DNA of 64,000 bases. Origin: SHWB01 sp050246875 (GTDB taxonomy: Bacteria > Pseudomonadota > Alphaproteobacteria > UBA6615). The stretch covers positions 124,001 to 188,000 of the forward strand of contig JBFWVF010000005.1 in NCBI GenBank assembly GCA_050246875.1, in the 5' to 3' direction. The number at the start of each line of letters is the position of its first letter. The first letter of the stretch is position 1. Made by a program: the position numbers and the translations under genes. The notes below the pieces were generated by a model. It was not told where the DNA came from, did no database searches, and saw only the letters and a list, made by a program, of their open reading frames with translations. Positions 54,971 to 63,685 of the stretch are shown here, one piece after another.

Positions 54971-56293
54971 ATGCCGATACCGATTCTGATGCCGGCGCTG
55001 TCGCCGACGATGACCGAGGGCACGGTGGCGCGCTGGATGAAGGCCGTCGGCGACGACGTGCGCGCCGGCGACGTCATCGCCGAAATCGAGACCGACAAGG
55101 CGACGATGGAGGTCGAGGCGGTCGACGAGGGCAAGCTCGGCAAGATCCTCGTGCCCGAGGGCACCGAGGAGGTGGCGGTCAACACGCCGATCGCGCTGCT
55201 GCTGGAGGAGGGCGAGGACGCCGCGGCGCTGGGCGAGGACGCGCCGGCCGCCGCGCCGAAGCCCGCCGCCAGGCCTGAAGCGCCGAAGGCGGCCGTGCCC
55301 GAAGCCGCGCCGAAGCCGGCACCGGCCCCCGCGCCGAAGTCGGCCGCCGCACCTGCGCCCGCGGCTCCCAGGGCCGCGCCGGCGCCGGCCGCTCGCGACG
55401 ACAGCCGCATCGCCGCCAGCCCGCTGGCCCGCCGCCTCGCCGCGCAGGCCGGGCTCGATCTCGCCGCGCTCAAGGGTTCCGGCCCCAACGGCCGCATCGT
55501 CAAGGCCGACATCGACGCCGCGCTGACGAAGGGGGCGCCGCAGCGCCCCGCCGCCGCGCGCCCCGGTGCCCCGGCCCCGGCCGCCGTTGCGCTCGACGGC
55601 GACGCGCCGTTCGAGCTGCAGGCGCCCAACGGCATGCGGAAGGTGGTCGCCCGCCGCATGACGGAGTCGAAGCAGCAGGTCCCGCACTTCTACATGACCA
55701 TGGACGTCGAGGCCGACGCGCTGCTCGCCGCCCGCGCCGCGCTCAACGCCCAGGCGAAGGACGGCGACTTCAAGCTGACCGTGAACGACCTGATCATCAA
55801 GGCGGCGGCCGTCGCCCTGATGCAGGTGCCGGCGGCCAACGCCTCGTGGGGCGACGACGGCATCCGCCGCTACACGCGCGCCGACATCTCGGTCGCCGTG
55901 GCGCTGCCGGGGGGCCTCGTGACCCCGGTGGTGCGCGGCGCCAACCTCAAGGGCCTGCGCCAGATCTCGGCCGAGATGAAGGATCTCGCCGACCGCGCGC
56001 GCACGAACAAGCTGAAGCCCGAGGAGTACCAGGGCGGCACCTTCACCATCTCCAATCTCGGCATGTACGGGGTGAAGCACTTCGAGGCGGTGATCAACCA
56101 GCCGCAGGGCGCCATCCTCGCCGTCGGTGCCGCCGAGCCGCGCCCGGTGGTGAAGGACGGCGCGATCAAGGTCGCCACCGTCATGTCGCTGACGCTGTCG
56201 GTCGACCACCGCGCCGTCGACGGCGCCACGGGTGCCGAGTATCTCGCCGCGCTCAAGCGCCTGATCGAGGCGCCCGTCGCGATGCTGCTGTAG
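54971..56293 (+). CDS. pdhC: Dihydrolipoamide acetyltransferase (E2 of pyruvate dehydrogenase)
   Basis: E2 transfers the acetyl group to CoA and forms the complex core. The 440-residue protein has one lipoyl domain (1-78, Lys43), an Ala/Pro linker, a peripheral subunit-binding domain (about 140-180, ASPLARRLAAQAGLDLAALKGSGPNGRIVK-type), and the catalytic domain with NDLIIKAAAVAL, FTISNLGMYGVKHFEAVINQPQ and the active-site SVDHRAVDGA. A long frame upstream in this strand is not part of the protein; ATG 54971 gives the correct lipoyl start. Confidence 0.97.
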   Translation: MPIPILMPALSPTMTEGTVARWMKAVGDDVRAGDVIAEIETDKATMEVEAVDEGKLGKILVPEGTEEVAVNTPIALLLEEGEDAAALGEDAPAAAPKPAARPEAPKAAVPEAAPKPAPAPAPKSAAAPAPAAPRAAPAPAARDDSRIAASPLARRLAAQAGLDLAALKGSGPNGRIVKADIDAALTKGAPQRPAAARPGAPAPAAVALDGDAPFELQAPNGMRKVVARRMTESKQQVPHFYMTMDVEADALLAARAALNAQAKDGDFKLTVNDLIIKAAAVALMQVPAANASWGDDGIRRYTRADISVAVALPGGLVTPVVRGANLKGLRQISAEMKDLADRARTNKLKPEEYQGGTFTISNLGMYGVKHFEAVINQPQGAILAVGAAEPRPVVKDGAIKVATVMSLTLSVDHRAVDGATGAEYLAALKRLIEAPVAMLL

Positions 56294-56329
56294 GCATGAC
56301 GCGGCGCGCCGGACCGGATCACAGACAAA

Positions 56330-56461
56330 CCCTCTCCGCCCTCGGGGGCGGAGAGGGCAGGGTGAGGTGGGGGTGCTCCCGGCGACCCCGATGCAGCGTG
56401 CCGCGCAGCCGGTAACGCCCCCACCTCACCCAACCCTCTCCGCCCCCGAGGGCGGAGAGGG
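56330..56461. repeat. Pair of inverted intergenic repeats between pdhC and lpdA
   Basis: Two 45-base arms (56330-56374 and 56417-56461) are inverted copies matching at 42 of 45 positions, with 42 bases between. Each arm itself contains a perfect 11-base hairpin (CCCTCTCCGCC, 6-base loop, GGCGGAGAGGG) followed by a GGGTGAGGTGGGG tail. This has the look of a dispersed REP-like chromosomal element rather than a simple terminator. It may affect mRNA stability between the E2 and E3 genes. Confidence 0.8.
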
Positions 56462-56512
56462 AGAGCAGGGCGGCGCGCTGGCGCCTCGCCCGGGACGACA
56501 GGAAGCAGGCCG

Positions 56513-57925
56513 ATGCCCGATACCCAGTTCGATCTCATCGTGATTGGCGGCGGCCCCGGCGGCTATGTCGCCGCCATCCGCGCCGCCCAGCTCGGCATGA
56601 AGACGGCCGTGGTCGAGGCGCAGCACCTCGGCGGCATCTGCCTCAACTGGGGCTGCATTCCGACCAAGGCGCTGCTGCGCACCTCCGAGATCTATCACAT
56701 CCTGCAGCACGCGAAGGATTACGGCCTGAAGGCCGACAATGTCGGCATCGACCTCGCCGCCATCGTCAAGCGCTCGCGCGATGTCGCCGGCCGGCTGACC
56801 AACGGCGTCGCCTTCCTGATGAAGAAGCACAAGATTACGGTCGTCGACGGCTGGGGCCGGCTCGACGGCAAGGCCGGCGACGCGCGCAAGGTCGCCGTCG
56901 AGAAGGACGGCAAGGCGGTCGCCTCCCTCGTGGCGAAGAACGTCATCCTTGCCACCGGCGCGCGCGCCCGCGAGTTGCCGGGCCTCGAGGCCGACGGCAA
57001 GCTGGTGTGGACCTACAAGGAAGCGCTGGTGCCGCAGGCGATGCCGAAGTCGCTGCTGGTCATGGGCTCGGGCGCCATCGGCATGGAGTTCGCCTCCTTC
57101 TACCGCGACCTCGGCGCCGAGGTGACGGTGGTCGAGGTGCTGCCGCGCATCCTGCCCGTGGAGGACGAGGAGATTTCCGCCTTCGCCGCGCGCCAGTTCA
57201 GGAAGCAGGGCATGAAGATCCTCACCGGCGCCACGGTGAAGAAGCTCGACCGCGGCAAGGACAGTGTCACTGCCACCGTCGAGGCCGGCGGGAAAAGCGA
57301 GACGATCACCGTCGAGCGCGTCATCAGCGCCGTCGGCATCGTCGGCAATGTCGAGAAGATCGGTCTCGACGGCACCGCCGTGAAGGTCGACCGCACCCAT
57401 GTCGTGATCGACCAGTGGGGCGCCACCGGCGAGCCCGGCGTCTGGGCCATCGGCGACCTCGCCGGTCCGCCCTGGCTTGCCCACAAGGCGATGCACGAGG
57501 GCGTGGTGACGGTCGAGCGCATCGCCGGCGTCAAGGGCGCGCACCCCGTCGACCCCTCGAAGATTCCCGGCTGCACCTATTGCCGCCCGCAGGTTGCCTC
57601 GGTCGGCATGACCGAGGCGAAGGCGAAGGAGCAGGGGCGCAAGGTGCGCGTCGGCCGCTTCCCGTTCACCGCCAACGGCAAGGCCATCGCGCTGGGCGAG
57701 ACCGACGGCTTCGTGAAGACGGTGTTCGACGAGAAGACAGGCGAGCTACTCGGCGCCCACATGATCGGCGCCGAGGTGACCGAGCTGATCCAGGGCTACG
57801 GCATCGCCCGCACGCTGGAGACGACGGAGGCCGAGCTGATGGCCAACGTCTTCCCGCATCCGACCCTGTCGGAAATGATGCACGAGGCGGTGCTTGACGC
57901 CTACGGTCGCCCGCTTCACATCTAG
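56513..57925 (+). CDS. lpdA: Dihydrolipoamide dehydrogenase (E3)
   Basis: E3 reoxidises the lipoyl groups with FAD and NAD+. The 470-residue flavoprotein shows VIGGGPGGYVAAIRAAQLG (FAD), the redox disulfide in LGGICLNWGCIPTKALL, the NAD loop VMGSGAIGMEFASFYRDLG, WAIGDLAGPPWLAHKA, and the C-terminal His-Glu region NVFPHPTLSEMMHEAV. AGGA lies upstream of ATG 56513. It follows pdhC after the inverted repeats and belongs to the same complex. Confidence 0.97.
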   Translation: MPDTQFDLIVIGGGPGGYVAAIRAAQLGMKTAVVEAQHLGGICLNWGCIPTKALLRTSEIYHILQHAKDYGLKADNVGIDLAAIVKRSRDVAGRLTNGVAFLMKKHKITVVDGWGRLDGKAGDARKVAVEKDGKAVASLVAKNVILATGARARELPGLEADGKLVWTYKEALVPQAMPKSLLVMGSGAIGMEFASFYRDLGAEVTVVEVLPRILPVEDEEISAFAARQFRKQGMKILTGATVKKLDRGKDSVTATVEAGGKSETITVERVISAVGIVGNVEKIGLDGTAVKVDRTHVVIDQWGATGEPGVWAIGDLAGPPWLAHKAMHEGVVTVERIAGVKGAHPVDPSKIPGCTYCRPQVASVGMTEAKAKEQGRKVRVGRFPFTANGKAIALGETDGFVKTVFDEKTGELLGAHMIGAEVTELIQGYGIARTLETTEAELMANVFPHPTLSEMMHEAVLDAYGRPLHI

Positions 57926-57929
57926 GGCC

Positions 57930-58907
57930 ATGACACCGCCCGACGGCCGCGACTCTGCCGCGGCGCTGCGCCATCCCGAGAAGCGCAACCGCCCGGACAA
58001 CCCGATCCAGCGCAAGCCGGACTGGATTCGCGTGAAGGCGCCGACCAGCCCGGTCTACGCCGAGACGCGCCGGCTGATGCGCGATCTCGGCCTCGTCACC
58101 GTCTGCGAGGAGGCCGGCTGCCCCAACATCGGCGAGTGCTGGGCGAAGAAGCACGCCACCGTGATGATCATGGGCGCGACCTGCACGCGCGCCTGCGCCT
58201 TCTGCAACGTCGCCACCGGCATGCCGAAGCCGCTCGACGCGGGCGAGCCGGCGCGCGTCGCGCTCGCCGTCGGCGGGCTGGGGCTGGAGCACGTCGTCAT
58301 CACCTCGGTCGACCGCGACGATCTCGACGACGGCGGCGCCGCGCACTTCGCCGACACCATCCGCCGCCTGCGCGCCGCCGCGCCCGCGACCACGGTCGAG
58401 GTGCTGACGCCCGACTTCAAGGGCAAGGCCGGCGCGCTCGACATCCTCGCCGCCGAACCGCCGGACGTGTTCAACCACAACCTCGAGACCGTGCCGCGCC
58501 TTTACCCGTCGATTCGTCCGGGCGCGCGCTACTTCACCAGCCTCGCGCTGCTGGCCGCGATCAAGCAGCGCGTGCCGTCGATCTTCACCAAGTCCGGCAT
58601 CATGGTCGGGCTCGGCGAGACGCGCGAGGAGGTCGGCCAGGTGATGGACGACCTGCGCGCCGCCGACGTCGACTTCCTCACCATCGGCCAGTACCTGCAG
58701 CCGACGCCCAAGCACGCGAAGATCGACCGCTTCGTCACGCCCGAGGAATTCGAGGGCTATGCCCGCATGGCGCGCGGCAAGGGCTTCCTGCTGGTCTCGT
58801 CCTCGCCGCTGACGCGGTCCTCCTACCATGCGGGCGAGGATTTCCGCCGCCTGTCGGCCGCCCGCGCCGCCCGCCTCGCCGGCCGCGACGTCGCCGCCGA
58901 CGCCTGA
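57930..58907 (+). CDS. lipA: Lipoyl synthase
   Basis: LipA is a radical SAM enzyme that inserts sulfur into octanoyl groups on lipoyl domains, here those of pdhB and pdhC. The 325-residue protein has the auxiliary cluster CEEAGCPNIGEC, the radical SAM CTRACAFCNVATG (CxxxCxxC), TSVDRDDLDDGGAAHFA, and the C-terminal SSPLTRSSYHAGEDF. ATG 57930 lies four bases after the lpdA stop, so it is probably co-transcribed. Confidence 0.96.
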   Translation: MTPPDGRDSAAALRHPEKRNRPDNPIQRKPDWIRVKAPTSPVYAETRRLMRDLGLVTVCEEAGCPNIGECWAKKHATVMIMGATCTRACAFCNVATGMPKPLDAGEPARVALAVGGLGLEHVVITSVDRDDLDDGGAAHFADTIRRLRAAAPATTVEVLTPDFKGKAGALDILAAEPPDVFNHNLETVPRLYPSIRPGARYFTSLALLAAIKQRVPSIFTKSGIMVGLGETREEVGQVMDDLRAADVDFLTIGQYLQPTPKHAKIDRFVTPEEFEGYARMARGKGFLLVSSSPLTRSSYHAGEDFRRLSAARAARLAGRDVAADA

Positions 58908-58910
58908 TCC

Positions 58911-59405
58911 ATGCCGGTCCACGCCGAGCGCCGGGTGATGCCGTGGAGCCCGGCGCAGCTCTACGCGCTGGTCGCCGACATCGGGCGCTATCCCGAGTTC
59001 CTGCCCTGGTGCATCGCCGCGCGCATCCATCGCCGCGAGCCGGTGGCGGCGGGTGAGATCGTCTGGGCCGATCTCGTCGTCGGCTTTCGCATGGTGCGTG
59101 AGAAATTCACCTCCAAGGTGACGCTGACGCCGCAACGACCCGACGGCGTGCCGCATATCGACGTCGAATATGTCGACGGGCCGCTGCGCCACCTCCGGAA
59201 CCACTGGCTGTTCGTGCCGCTGCCCGACGGATCGACCGAGATCGATTTCCACGTCGAGTTCGAGTTCCGCTCGAAGATTCTTGAAAAGCTGATCGGCGCG
59301 CTGTTCCACGAGGCCATCACCCGCATGGTCGCCGCCTTCGAGCGCCGCGCGCTGGCGCTTTACGGCGCGCCGGGCGGTGCCGGCACGGCCCCGGCGACGC
59401 GGTAG
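58911..59405 (+). CDS. Coq10/RatA-like START-domain protein
   Basis: The 164-residue protein has the polyketide cyclase/START fold of the Coq10 and RatA group: LYALVADIGRYPEFLPWCIAARI, EIVWADLVVGFRMVREKFTSKV, and the C-terminal amphipathic helix KILEKLIGALFHEAITRMVAAFERRA. Mitochondrial Coq10 binds ubiquinone; bacterial RatA inhibits ribosome subunit joining in E. coli. In alphaproteobacteria the location next to lipA is conserved. Ubiquinone binding is the more likely role here (inference). Confidence 0.9.
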   Translation: MPVHAERRVMPWSPAQLYALVADIGRYPEFLPWCIAARIHRREPVAAGEIVWADLVVGFRMVREKFTSKVTLTPQRPDGVPHIDVEYVDGPLRHLRNHWLFVPLPDGSTEIDFHVEFEFRSKILEKLIGALFHEAITRMVAAFERRALALYGAPGGAGTAPATR

Positions 59406-59419
59406 GAGCGGAGCGCGAC

Positions 59420-60166
59420 ATGCGTCTGGACGGTCGGGTGGCGGTGGTCACCGGGGGCGGACGGGGGCTCGGCCTCGCCATCGTGCGGCGCTTCATGGCG
59501 GAAGGCGCGCAGGTCGTCGCCGCCGACCGCGACAGCGCGCCGCTGGAGGCGCTCGCCGCCGAGGGCCGTAGATCGAACGCCGGGCTGCGCACGCACCGCA
59601 TGGACGTCGGCCGATCGGCCGAGATCGACGGCCTGGTCGCCGCCGCGCTCGACGCCTTCGGCCGCCTCGACATCCTCGTCAACGCGGCCGGCATCTCGCC
59701 CAAGAAGGCGCTGTTCGACTACACGGAGGAGGACTGGGACGCGGTCCACACCATCAACCTCAAGGGCAGCTTCCTCTGCGCCCGCGCCGCGGCGAAGCCG
59801 ATGATGGCGGGAGGGTATGGCCGCATCATCAACTTCTCGTCCTCGTCGTGGCTCAACGGCGGCACGGCGGCGGGCGCGCCCTACGTCGCCTCGAAGGCAG
59901 GCGTCGTCGGCCTGACGCGGGCGCTGGCCAAGGACCTCGGGCCGCACGGCATCACCGTCAATGCCATCGTCCCCGGCCCGACGCTGACGCCGCTGACCGA
60001 GCACTGGCTGGCGCCGCGCGTCGAGGAACTGACCGCGCTGACGCCGATGCGCCGCCTCGGCACGCCCGAGGACATGGCGGCCGCCGCCACCTTCCTCGCC
60101 TCCGAGGAGGCCGGCTTCGTCACCGGCGTTGCCCTCAACGTCAACGGCGGCATGCTGGTAGGGTAG
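59420..60166 (+). CDS. SDR-family oxidoreductase, FabG-like
   Basis: The 248-residue classical short-chain dehydrogenase has the cofactor loop TGGGRGLG (11-18), the NAAG motif, catalytic Ser in INFSSSSWLNGG, YVASK, and VTGVALNVNGGMLVG at the end. An Asp follows strand 2 (VVAADRDSA), favouring NAD over NADP. GGAGC precedes ATG 59420. The substrate cannot be told; it could act on sugar, alcohol or 3-oxoacyl groups. Not clearly linked to its neighbours. Confidence 0.9.
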   Translation: MRLDGRVAVVTGGGRGLGLAIVRRFMAEGAQVVAADRDSAPLEALAAEGRRSNAGLRTHRMDVGRSAEIDGLVAAALDAFGRLDILVNAAGISPKKALFDYTEEDWDAVHTINLKGSFLCARAAAKPMMAGGYGRIINFSSSSWLNGGTAAGAPYVASKAGVVGLTRALAKDLGPHGITVNAIVPGPTLTPLTEHWLAPRVEELTALTPMRRLGTPEDMAAAATFLASEEAGFVTGVALNVNGGMLVG

Positions 60167-60313
60167 GGCAGGCCGGCCGGGTGCGAGCCGCGTTGACCCT
60201 CCGCACTCCGTCCCTCTCTTCCCACGGGTGGCGAGGGAGCCCGCCGGGCGGGATGGGCCGCGCGGGCGGTTCCGCCGTCAACGGCGCGAGCGGCCGGTGG
60301 GCGCCGTTGGGCA

Positions 60314-60332
60314 TGTAATCCATATGATTACA
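60314..60332. promoter_or_regulatory. Palindromic operator candidate upstream of the MTHFR-like gene
   Basis: A perfect inverted repeat TGTAATC-CATAT-GATTACA (7-base arms, 5-base spacer) stands in a short AT-rich patch about 60-140 bases before the MTHFR-like gene. It looks like a dimeric regulator site of GntR, MarR or TetR type, but no regulator gene is nearby. Confidence 0.55.
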
Positions 60333-60452
60333 CGAATTCCGGCGCATGGGCGCGACACCACCATAGGATGCCGCCCAAGCTATTGAAGAACAATGATTTT
60401 CGTGGGCGCGGATGTGGTTTACGGCGGCGGGGCGGGGGCGCCACCTGCCGTC

Positions 60453-61322
60453 ATGGAAGAGCCTTCGGCCATCGCCGCCGCCCCGCGCGCGGCCGCCGCC
60501 CTGCCGGCGCTGCTGGCCAACGTGTCGCTCGAGGTCTCGACGCGACGCGCGGCCGACGTCGAGGCTTGCCGCGACGGCTTCGCGCCGGGCACCGAGGTCT
60601 ACATCACCAGCCTGCCCGGCGACGCGCCCGCCGACACGACGCGCACGGCGGCGGCACTGGCGCGCGCCGGCCTCGTGCCGGTGCCGCATGTCGCCGCCCG
60701 CCGCCTCGCCGATGCCGCCGCCGCCGACGCGTTGCTGGCGCGGCTGGCGGGTGAGGCCGGGGTGACTCGCGCCCTCGTTATCGCCGGCGACACCGACACG
60801 CCGGCCGGGCCGTTCGCCTCGGCGGCGTCGCTGCTGGCGAGCGGCCTGTTCGCCCGCCAGGGCTTCCGCGCCATCGGCGTCGCCGGCTATCCCGAGGGCC
60901 ATCCGCGCATCACAGACGAGGCGCTGACGGCGGCGCTCGGCGAGAAGCTGGCACTGCTCGCCGCGCAGGGCATCGCCGCGCATGTCGTCACGCAGTTCTG
61001 CTTCGAGGCGACGCCGATCCGCCGCTGGCTCGTCGCTTACGCCGCGGCCGGGCACGCCGCGCCCGTGCGCCTCGGCATTGCCGGGCCGGCGGGGCTGGCC
61101 ACGCTCACGCGCTATGCGCTGCGCTGCGGCATCGGCAGTTCGGCCCGCGCGCTCGCCCGCCACGGCGCCCGCTTCACCCGCCTCGCCCGCGAGGCGACGC
61201 CCGATGCATTGCTGGCCGATCTCGCCGCCACGCCGTTGCCCGTCGCCGCCGGCATCCACCTGTTCACCTTCGGCGGCGTCGAACGCACGGCGGCATGGCT
61301 GGCAAGCGCGCGTGGCGGCTGA
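60453..61322 (+). CDS. Methylenetetrahydrofolate reductase-like protein (MetF family)
   Basis: MetF enzymes use FAD to reduce or oxidise methylene- and methyl-THF. The 289-residue TIM barrel shows NVSLEVSTRR at the start, VYITSLPGD, ALVIAGDTDTPAGPFASAA, VAGYPEGHPRI, HVVTQFCFE, and VRLGIAGPAGLATLTRYALRCG. Many homologues of this type act in C1 or betaine/trimethylamine metabolism rather than methionine synthesis. ATG 60453 was chosen because the preceding bases are less GC-rich and non-coding in look; ATG 60393 would add 20 residues. No Shine-Dalgarno is clear at either. Confidence 0.85.
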   Translation: MEEPSAIAAAPRAAAALPALLANVSLEVSTRRAADVEACRDGFAPGTEVYITSLPGDAPADTTRTAAALARAGLVPVPHVAARRLADAAAADALLARLAGEAGVTRALVIAGDTDTPAGPFASAASLLASGLFARQGFRAIGVAGYPEGHPRITDEALTAALGEKLALLAAQGIAAHVVTQFCFEATPIRRWLVAYAAAGHAAPVRLGIAGPAGLATLTRYALRCGIGSSARALARHGARFTRLAREATPDALLADLAATPLPVAAGIHLFTFGGVERTAAWLASARGG

Positions 61323-61355
61323 CCCTGCTGTTTTGCGAGGCGGGCGTGGCGGGCG

Positions 61356-61862
61356 CTACAACCCCGTCGTCGCGGCGGCGCGCAGCAGTTCGAGCGCGCG
61401 GAACACCGTGGCGCGGCGGATGCTCGAGCGGTCGCCGGGGAAGATCTCGCGGTGGTGCGCCGTCGGGCGGCCGGAGCCGGCGACGGCGAAGTGGACGAGG
61501 CCGACCGGCTTCTCCTTCGAGCCGCCGCCGGGGCCGGCGACGCCGGTGACGGACACCGTCAGGTCGGCGTCGGAGCGCTTCAGCGCGCCCTCGGCCATGG
61601 CGCGGGCGACCGGCTCGGAGACCGCACCGTTGAGCGCGATCAGTGCCGCCGCCACGCCCAGCATCTCCGTCTTGGCGCCGTTGGAGTAGGTGACGAAGCC
61701 GCGATCGACGACGTCGGAGGAGCCGGCGATCTCGGTCAGGCAGCCGGCGATGAGGCCGCCGGTGCAGGATTCCGCCGTCGCCAGCTTGACGCGGTTGCGG
61801 CGGCAGATCTCCAGCAGCTCGGTCGCGGCGTTGACGAGGGCGGCATCGAACATGGCGGTCAT
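61356..61862 (-). CDS. pncC: CinA C-terminal domain protein, nicotinamide-nucleotide amidase
   Basis: The 168-residue protein is the stand-alone amidase domain of CinA (PncC), which deamidates NMN in NAD recycling. It shows LATAESCTGGLIAGCLTEIAGSSDVVDRGFVTYSNGAKTEMLG across the catalytic Ser, EPVARAMAEGALKRSDADL, and SVTGVAGPGGGSKEKPVGLVHFA. ATG 61862 overlaps the pgpA stop (ATGA), so both are co-translated; they are often neighbours. It converges with the MTHFR-like gene. Confidence 0.93.
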   Translation of the reverse strand: MTAMFDAALVNAATELLEICRRNRVKLATAESCTGGLIAGCLTEIAGSSDVVDRGFVTYSNGAKTEMLGVAAALIALNGAVSEPVARAMAEGALKRSDADLTVSVTGVAGPGGGSKEKPVGLVHFAVAGSGRPTAHHREIFPGDRSSIRRATVFRALELLRAAATTGL

Positions 61863-62350
61863 CCGAAGGCGAAGGGCAGGGTGGGGGCGGAGCCGAACAG
61901 CAGCACCAGCGCCAGCACGCAGGCGCCGGCCCAGGCTCCGGCGGCGATGTCGTCGGCCATGATGCCGGTGCCGGCGGGCAGCTTTTCGAGCGCCCGGCAC
62001 GGCCATGGCTTCCAGATGTCGAAGACGCGAAACAGGGCGAAGGCGACCGGGTACCAGCGCCAGTCGTAGACCACGGGCAGCAGGGCGATCCACTGGCCGA
62101 CGACCTCGTCGACGACCACCTCGCCGGGGTCGGTGATGCCGGTCGTCGCGGCGTGCTGCGTCGCCGCCCAGACGCCGAACGGGAACAGGGAGACGGCGGC
62201 GAGTGCCAGCGCCGTCGCGCCCCACTGCGGGCCGCCGAGGCTGGCGACGGTGGCGGCGAGCAGCACCGCGAGCGCCGAGCCCCAGGTGCCCGGCGCCACG
62301 GGCAGGCGGCCGACGCCGCCGGCCGTGGCGAGGAGGGCCGCGACGTTCAT
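61859..62350 (-). CDS. pgpA: Phosphatidylglycerophosphatase A
   Basis: PgpA dephosphorylates phosphatidylglycerophosphate to phosphatidylglycerol in the inner membrane. The 163-residue protein has VGRLPVAPGTWGSALAVLLA, the acidic VVVDEVVGQWIAL motif, FRVFDIWKPWPCRALEKLPAGTGIMADDIAAGAWAG-type active site (split here), and several membrane segments. Length and motifs are typical. It uses CDP-DAG-derived lipid made from the CdsA product encoded in region 1. Confidence 0.94.
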   Translation of the reverse strand: MNVAALLATAGGVGRLPVAPGTWGSALAVLLAATVASLGGPQWGATALALAAVSLFPFGVWAATQHAATTGITDPGEVVVDEVVGQWIALLPVVYDWRWYPVAFALFRVFDIWKPWPCRALEKLPAGTGIMADDIAAGAWAGACVLALVLLFGSAPTLPFAFG

Positions 62351-62376
62351 GTCCGCGCGAGGCCGTTCATCGACGC

Positions 62377-62479
62377 CCTCGTCCTTCGACAGGCTCAGGA
62401 TGAGGGCTACTCACAAAACCGGTCACGTTTGCCGCGATGTTACCCCGCCACCTCATCCTGAGCCTGTCGAAGGACGAGG
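62377..62479. repeat. Perfect inverted repeat pair between pgpA and ispDF
   Basis: A 29-base sequence at 62377-62405 (CCTCGTCCTTCGACAGGCTC and on) recurs as its exact reverse complement at 62451-62479, with 45 bases between. The core (CCTGAGCCTGTCGAAGGA) is a well-known dispersed intergenic motif in alphaproteobacterial and other proteobacterial genomes, so this is probably a REP-like element. A strong hairpin between the two genes is expected. Confidence 0.85.
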
Positions 62480-62515
62480 TGGCGTGGCGAGGCCTGGCAC
62501 CTAGCGCAGGCATAG

Positions 62516-63685
62516 TCACATCCCCCCCGCCGGCAGGCGCAGCGTCGCCACGGCCTGCGCGGCGATGCCCTCGCGGCGGCCGGTGAAGCCGAGGCCCTCG
62601 GTGGTCGTCGCCTTGACGCTGACGCGCTCCACGGCGACACCGAGGATGGCGGCGAGACGGGCGCGCATCGCGGCGCGGTGCGGCGACACCTTGGGCGCCT
62701 CGCAGATCAGCGTGACGTCGAGATGCGCGAGGCTGCCGCCGCGCGCCTGCACAAGCTGCATGGCGTGGGCGAGGAAGGCGGCCGAATCGGCGCCGCGCCA
62801 GCGCGGGTCCGACGGCGGGAAGTGCTCGCCGATGTCGCCGGCGCCGAGCGCGCCGAGGATGGCGTCGGTCGCCGCGTGCAGGCCGACATCGGCATCCGAG
62901 TGGCCGGTCAGCGCGCTGCCGTGCGTCACCTTCACGCCGCACAGCATGACGTGGTCGCCGGGGCCGAACGCGTGCACGTCGAAACCCTGGCCGACGCGCG
63001 TCTCCAGCGCCGCGGCGAGCAGCGCCTCGGCGCGCGCGAGATCGTCGGCGGTGGTGATCTTGAGGTTCGCTTCCTCGCCCGGCACCAGCGCGACGGCGAG
63101 GCCGGCGGCCTCCGCCACGGCGGCGTCGTCGGTCAGCGCGTGTCCCGCCTGCGCGCGATGGGCGGCGAGGATGGCGTCGAAGCGGAAGCCCTGCGGCGTC
63201 TGCGCCCGCCACAGCCCGTCGCGCGCGACAGTCCCGGCGCTGTTGCCGGCGCCGTCGTCGCGCTTGATCGTGTCGACGACCGGCAGGGCGGCGATGGCGG
63301 CGAGGCCGCCATCGAGCGCGCCGATCACGCGGTCGAGCAGCGCGGCCGTGAACAGCGGCCGCACGGCGTCGTGGATCAGCACCCTCGCGGGGCCGTCCGC
63401 CGCCAGCGCCTCCAGCCCGTTGCGCACGGAGTCCTGCCGCGTGGCGCCGCCGATGACCGGCGGCGGCAGGTCGAGGCCGGCCGTCGCCGCGTCCCACAGC
63501 GCCCGGTCGTCGGCATGGATCACCGCCCGCACCGTCGCGACGCGCGGATGCGCCGCGAGCTTCGCCAGCGTGTGCGCGATCACCGCGCGGCCGGCGAGCG
63601 CCCGGTACTGCTTGGGCACTTCGCCCGGCAGGCGCGCGCCACGGCCGGCGGCGACGACGAGCGCGGCTGTATCGGCGGCAGGCAC
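62516..63685 (-). CDS. ispDF: Fused IspD/IspF (MEP cytidylyltransferase and MECDP synthase)
   Basis: This bifunctional enzyme carries out two non-sequential steps of the MEP isoprenoid pathway begun by dxr. The IspD part (about 1-225) has LVVAAGRGARLPGEVPKQYR (CTP loop), VLIHDAVRPLFTAALLD and LTDDAAVAEAAG. The IspF part (about 230-389) has VGQGFDVHAFGPGD with zinc His/Asp, LTGHSDADVGLHAATDAILG and the C-terminal KATTTEGLGFTGRREGIAAQA. Fusion is common in alphaproteobacteria. The start is a GTG at 63685. The length of 389 residues is normal. Confidence 0.95.
   Translation of the reverse strand: MPAADTAALVVAAGRGARLPGEVPKQYRALAGRAVIAHTLAKLAAHPRVATVRAVIHADDRALWDAATAGLDLPPPVIGGATRQDSVRNGLEALAADGPARVLIHDAVRPLFTAALLDRVIGALDGGLAAIAALPVVDTIKRDDGAGNSAGTVARDGLWRAQTPQGFRFDAILAAHRAQAGHALTDDAAVAEAAGLAVALVPGEEANLKITTADDLARAEALLAAALETRVGQGFDVHAFGPGDHVMLCGVKVTHGSALTGHSDADVGLHAATDAILGALGAGDIGEHFPPSDPRWRGADSAAFLAHAMQLVQARGGSLAHLDVTLICEAPKVSPHRAAMRARLAAILGVAVERVSVKATTTEGLGFTGRREGIAAQAVATLRLPAGGM

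Noticed and set aside
56330..56357. The first hairpin after pdhC as a rho-independent terminator
   Set aside because: No T-run follows, and it is one half of an inverted pair with the same hairpin in each arm, which fits a dispersed repeat better.
60211..60238. Imperfect TCCCTC...GAGGGA hairpin after the SDR gene
   Set aside because: The stem is only six bases with a long loop and no T-run; too weak to call a terminator or repeat.
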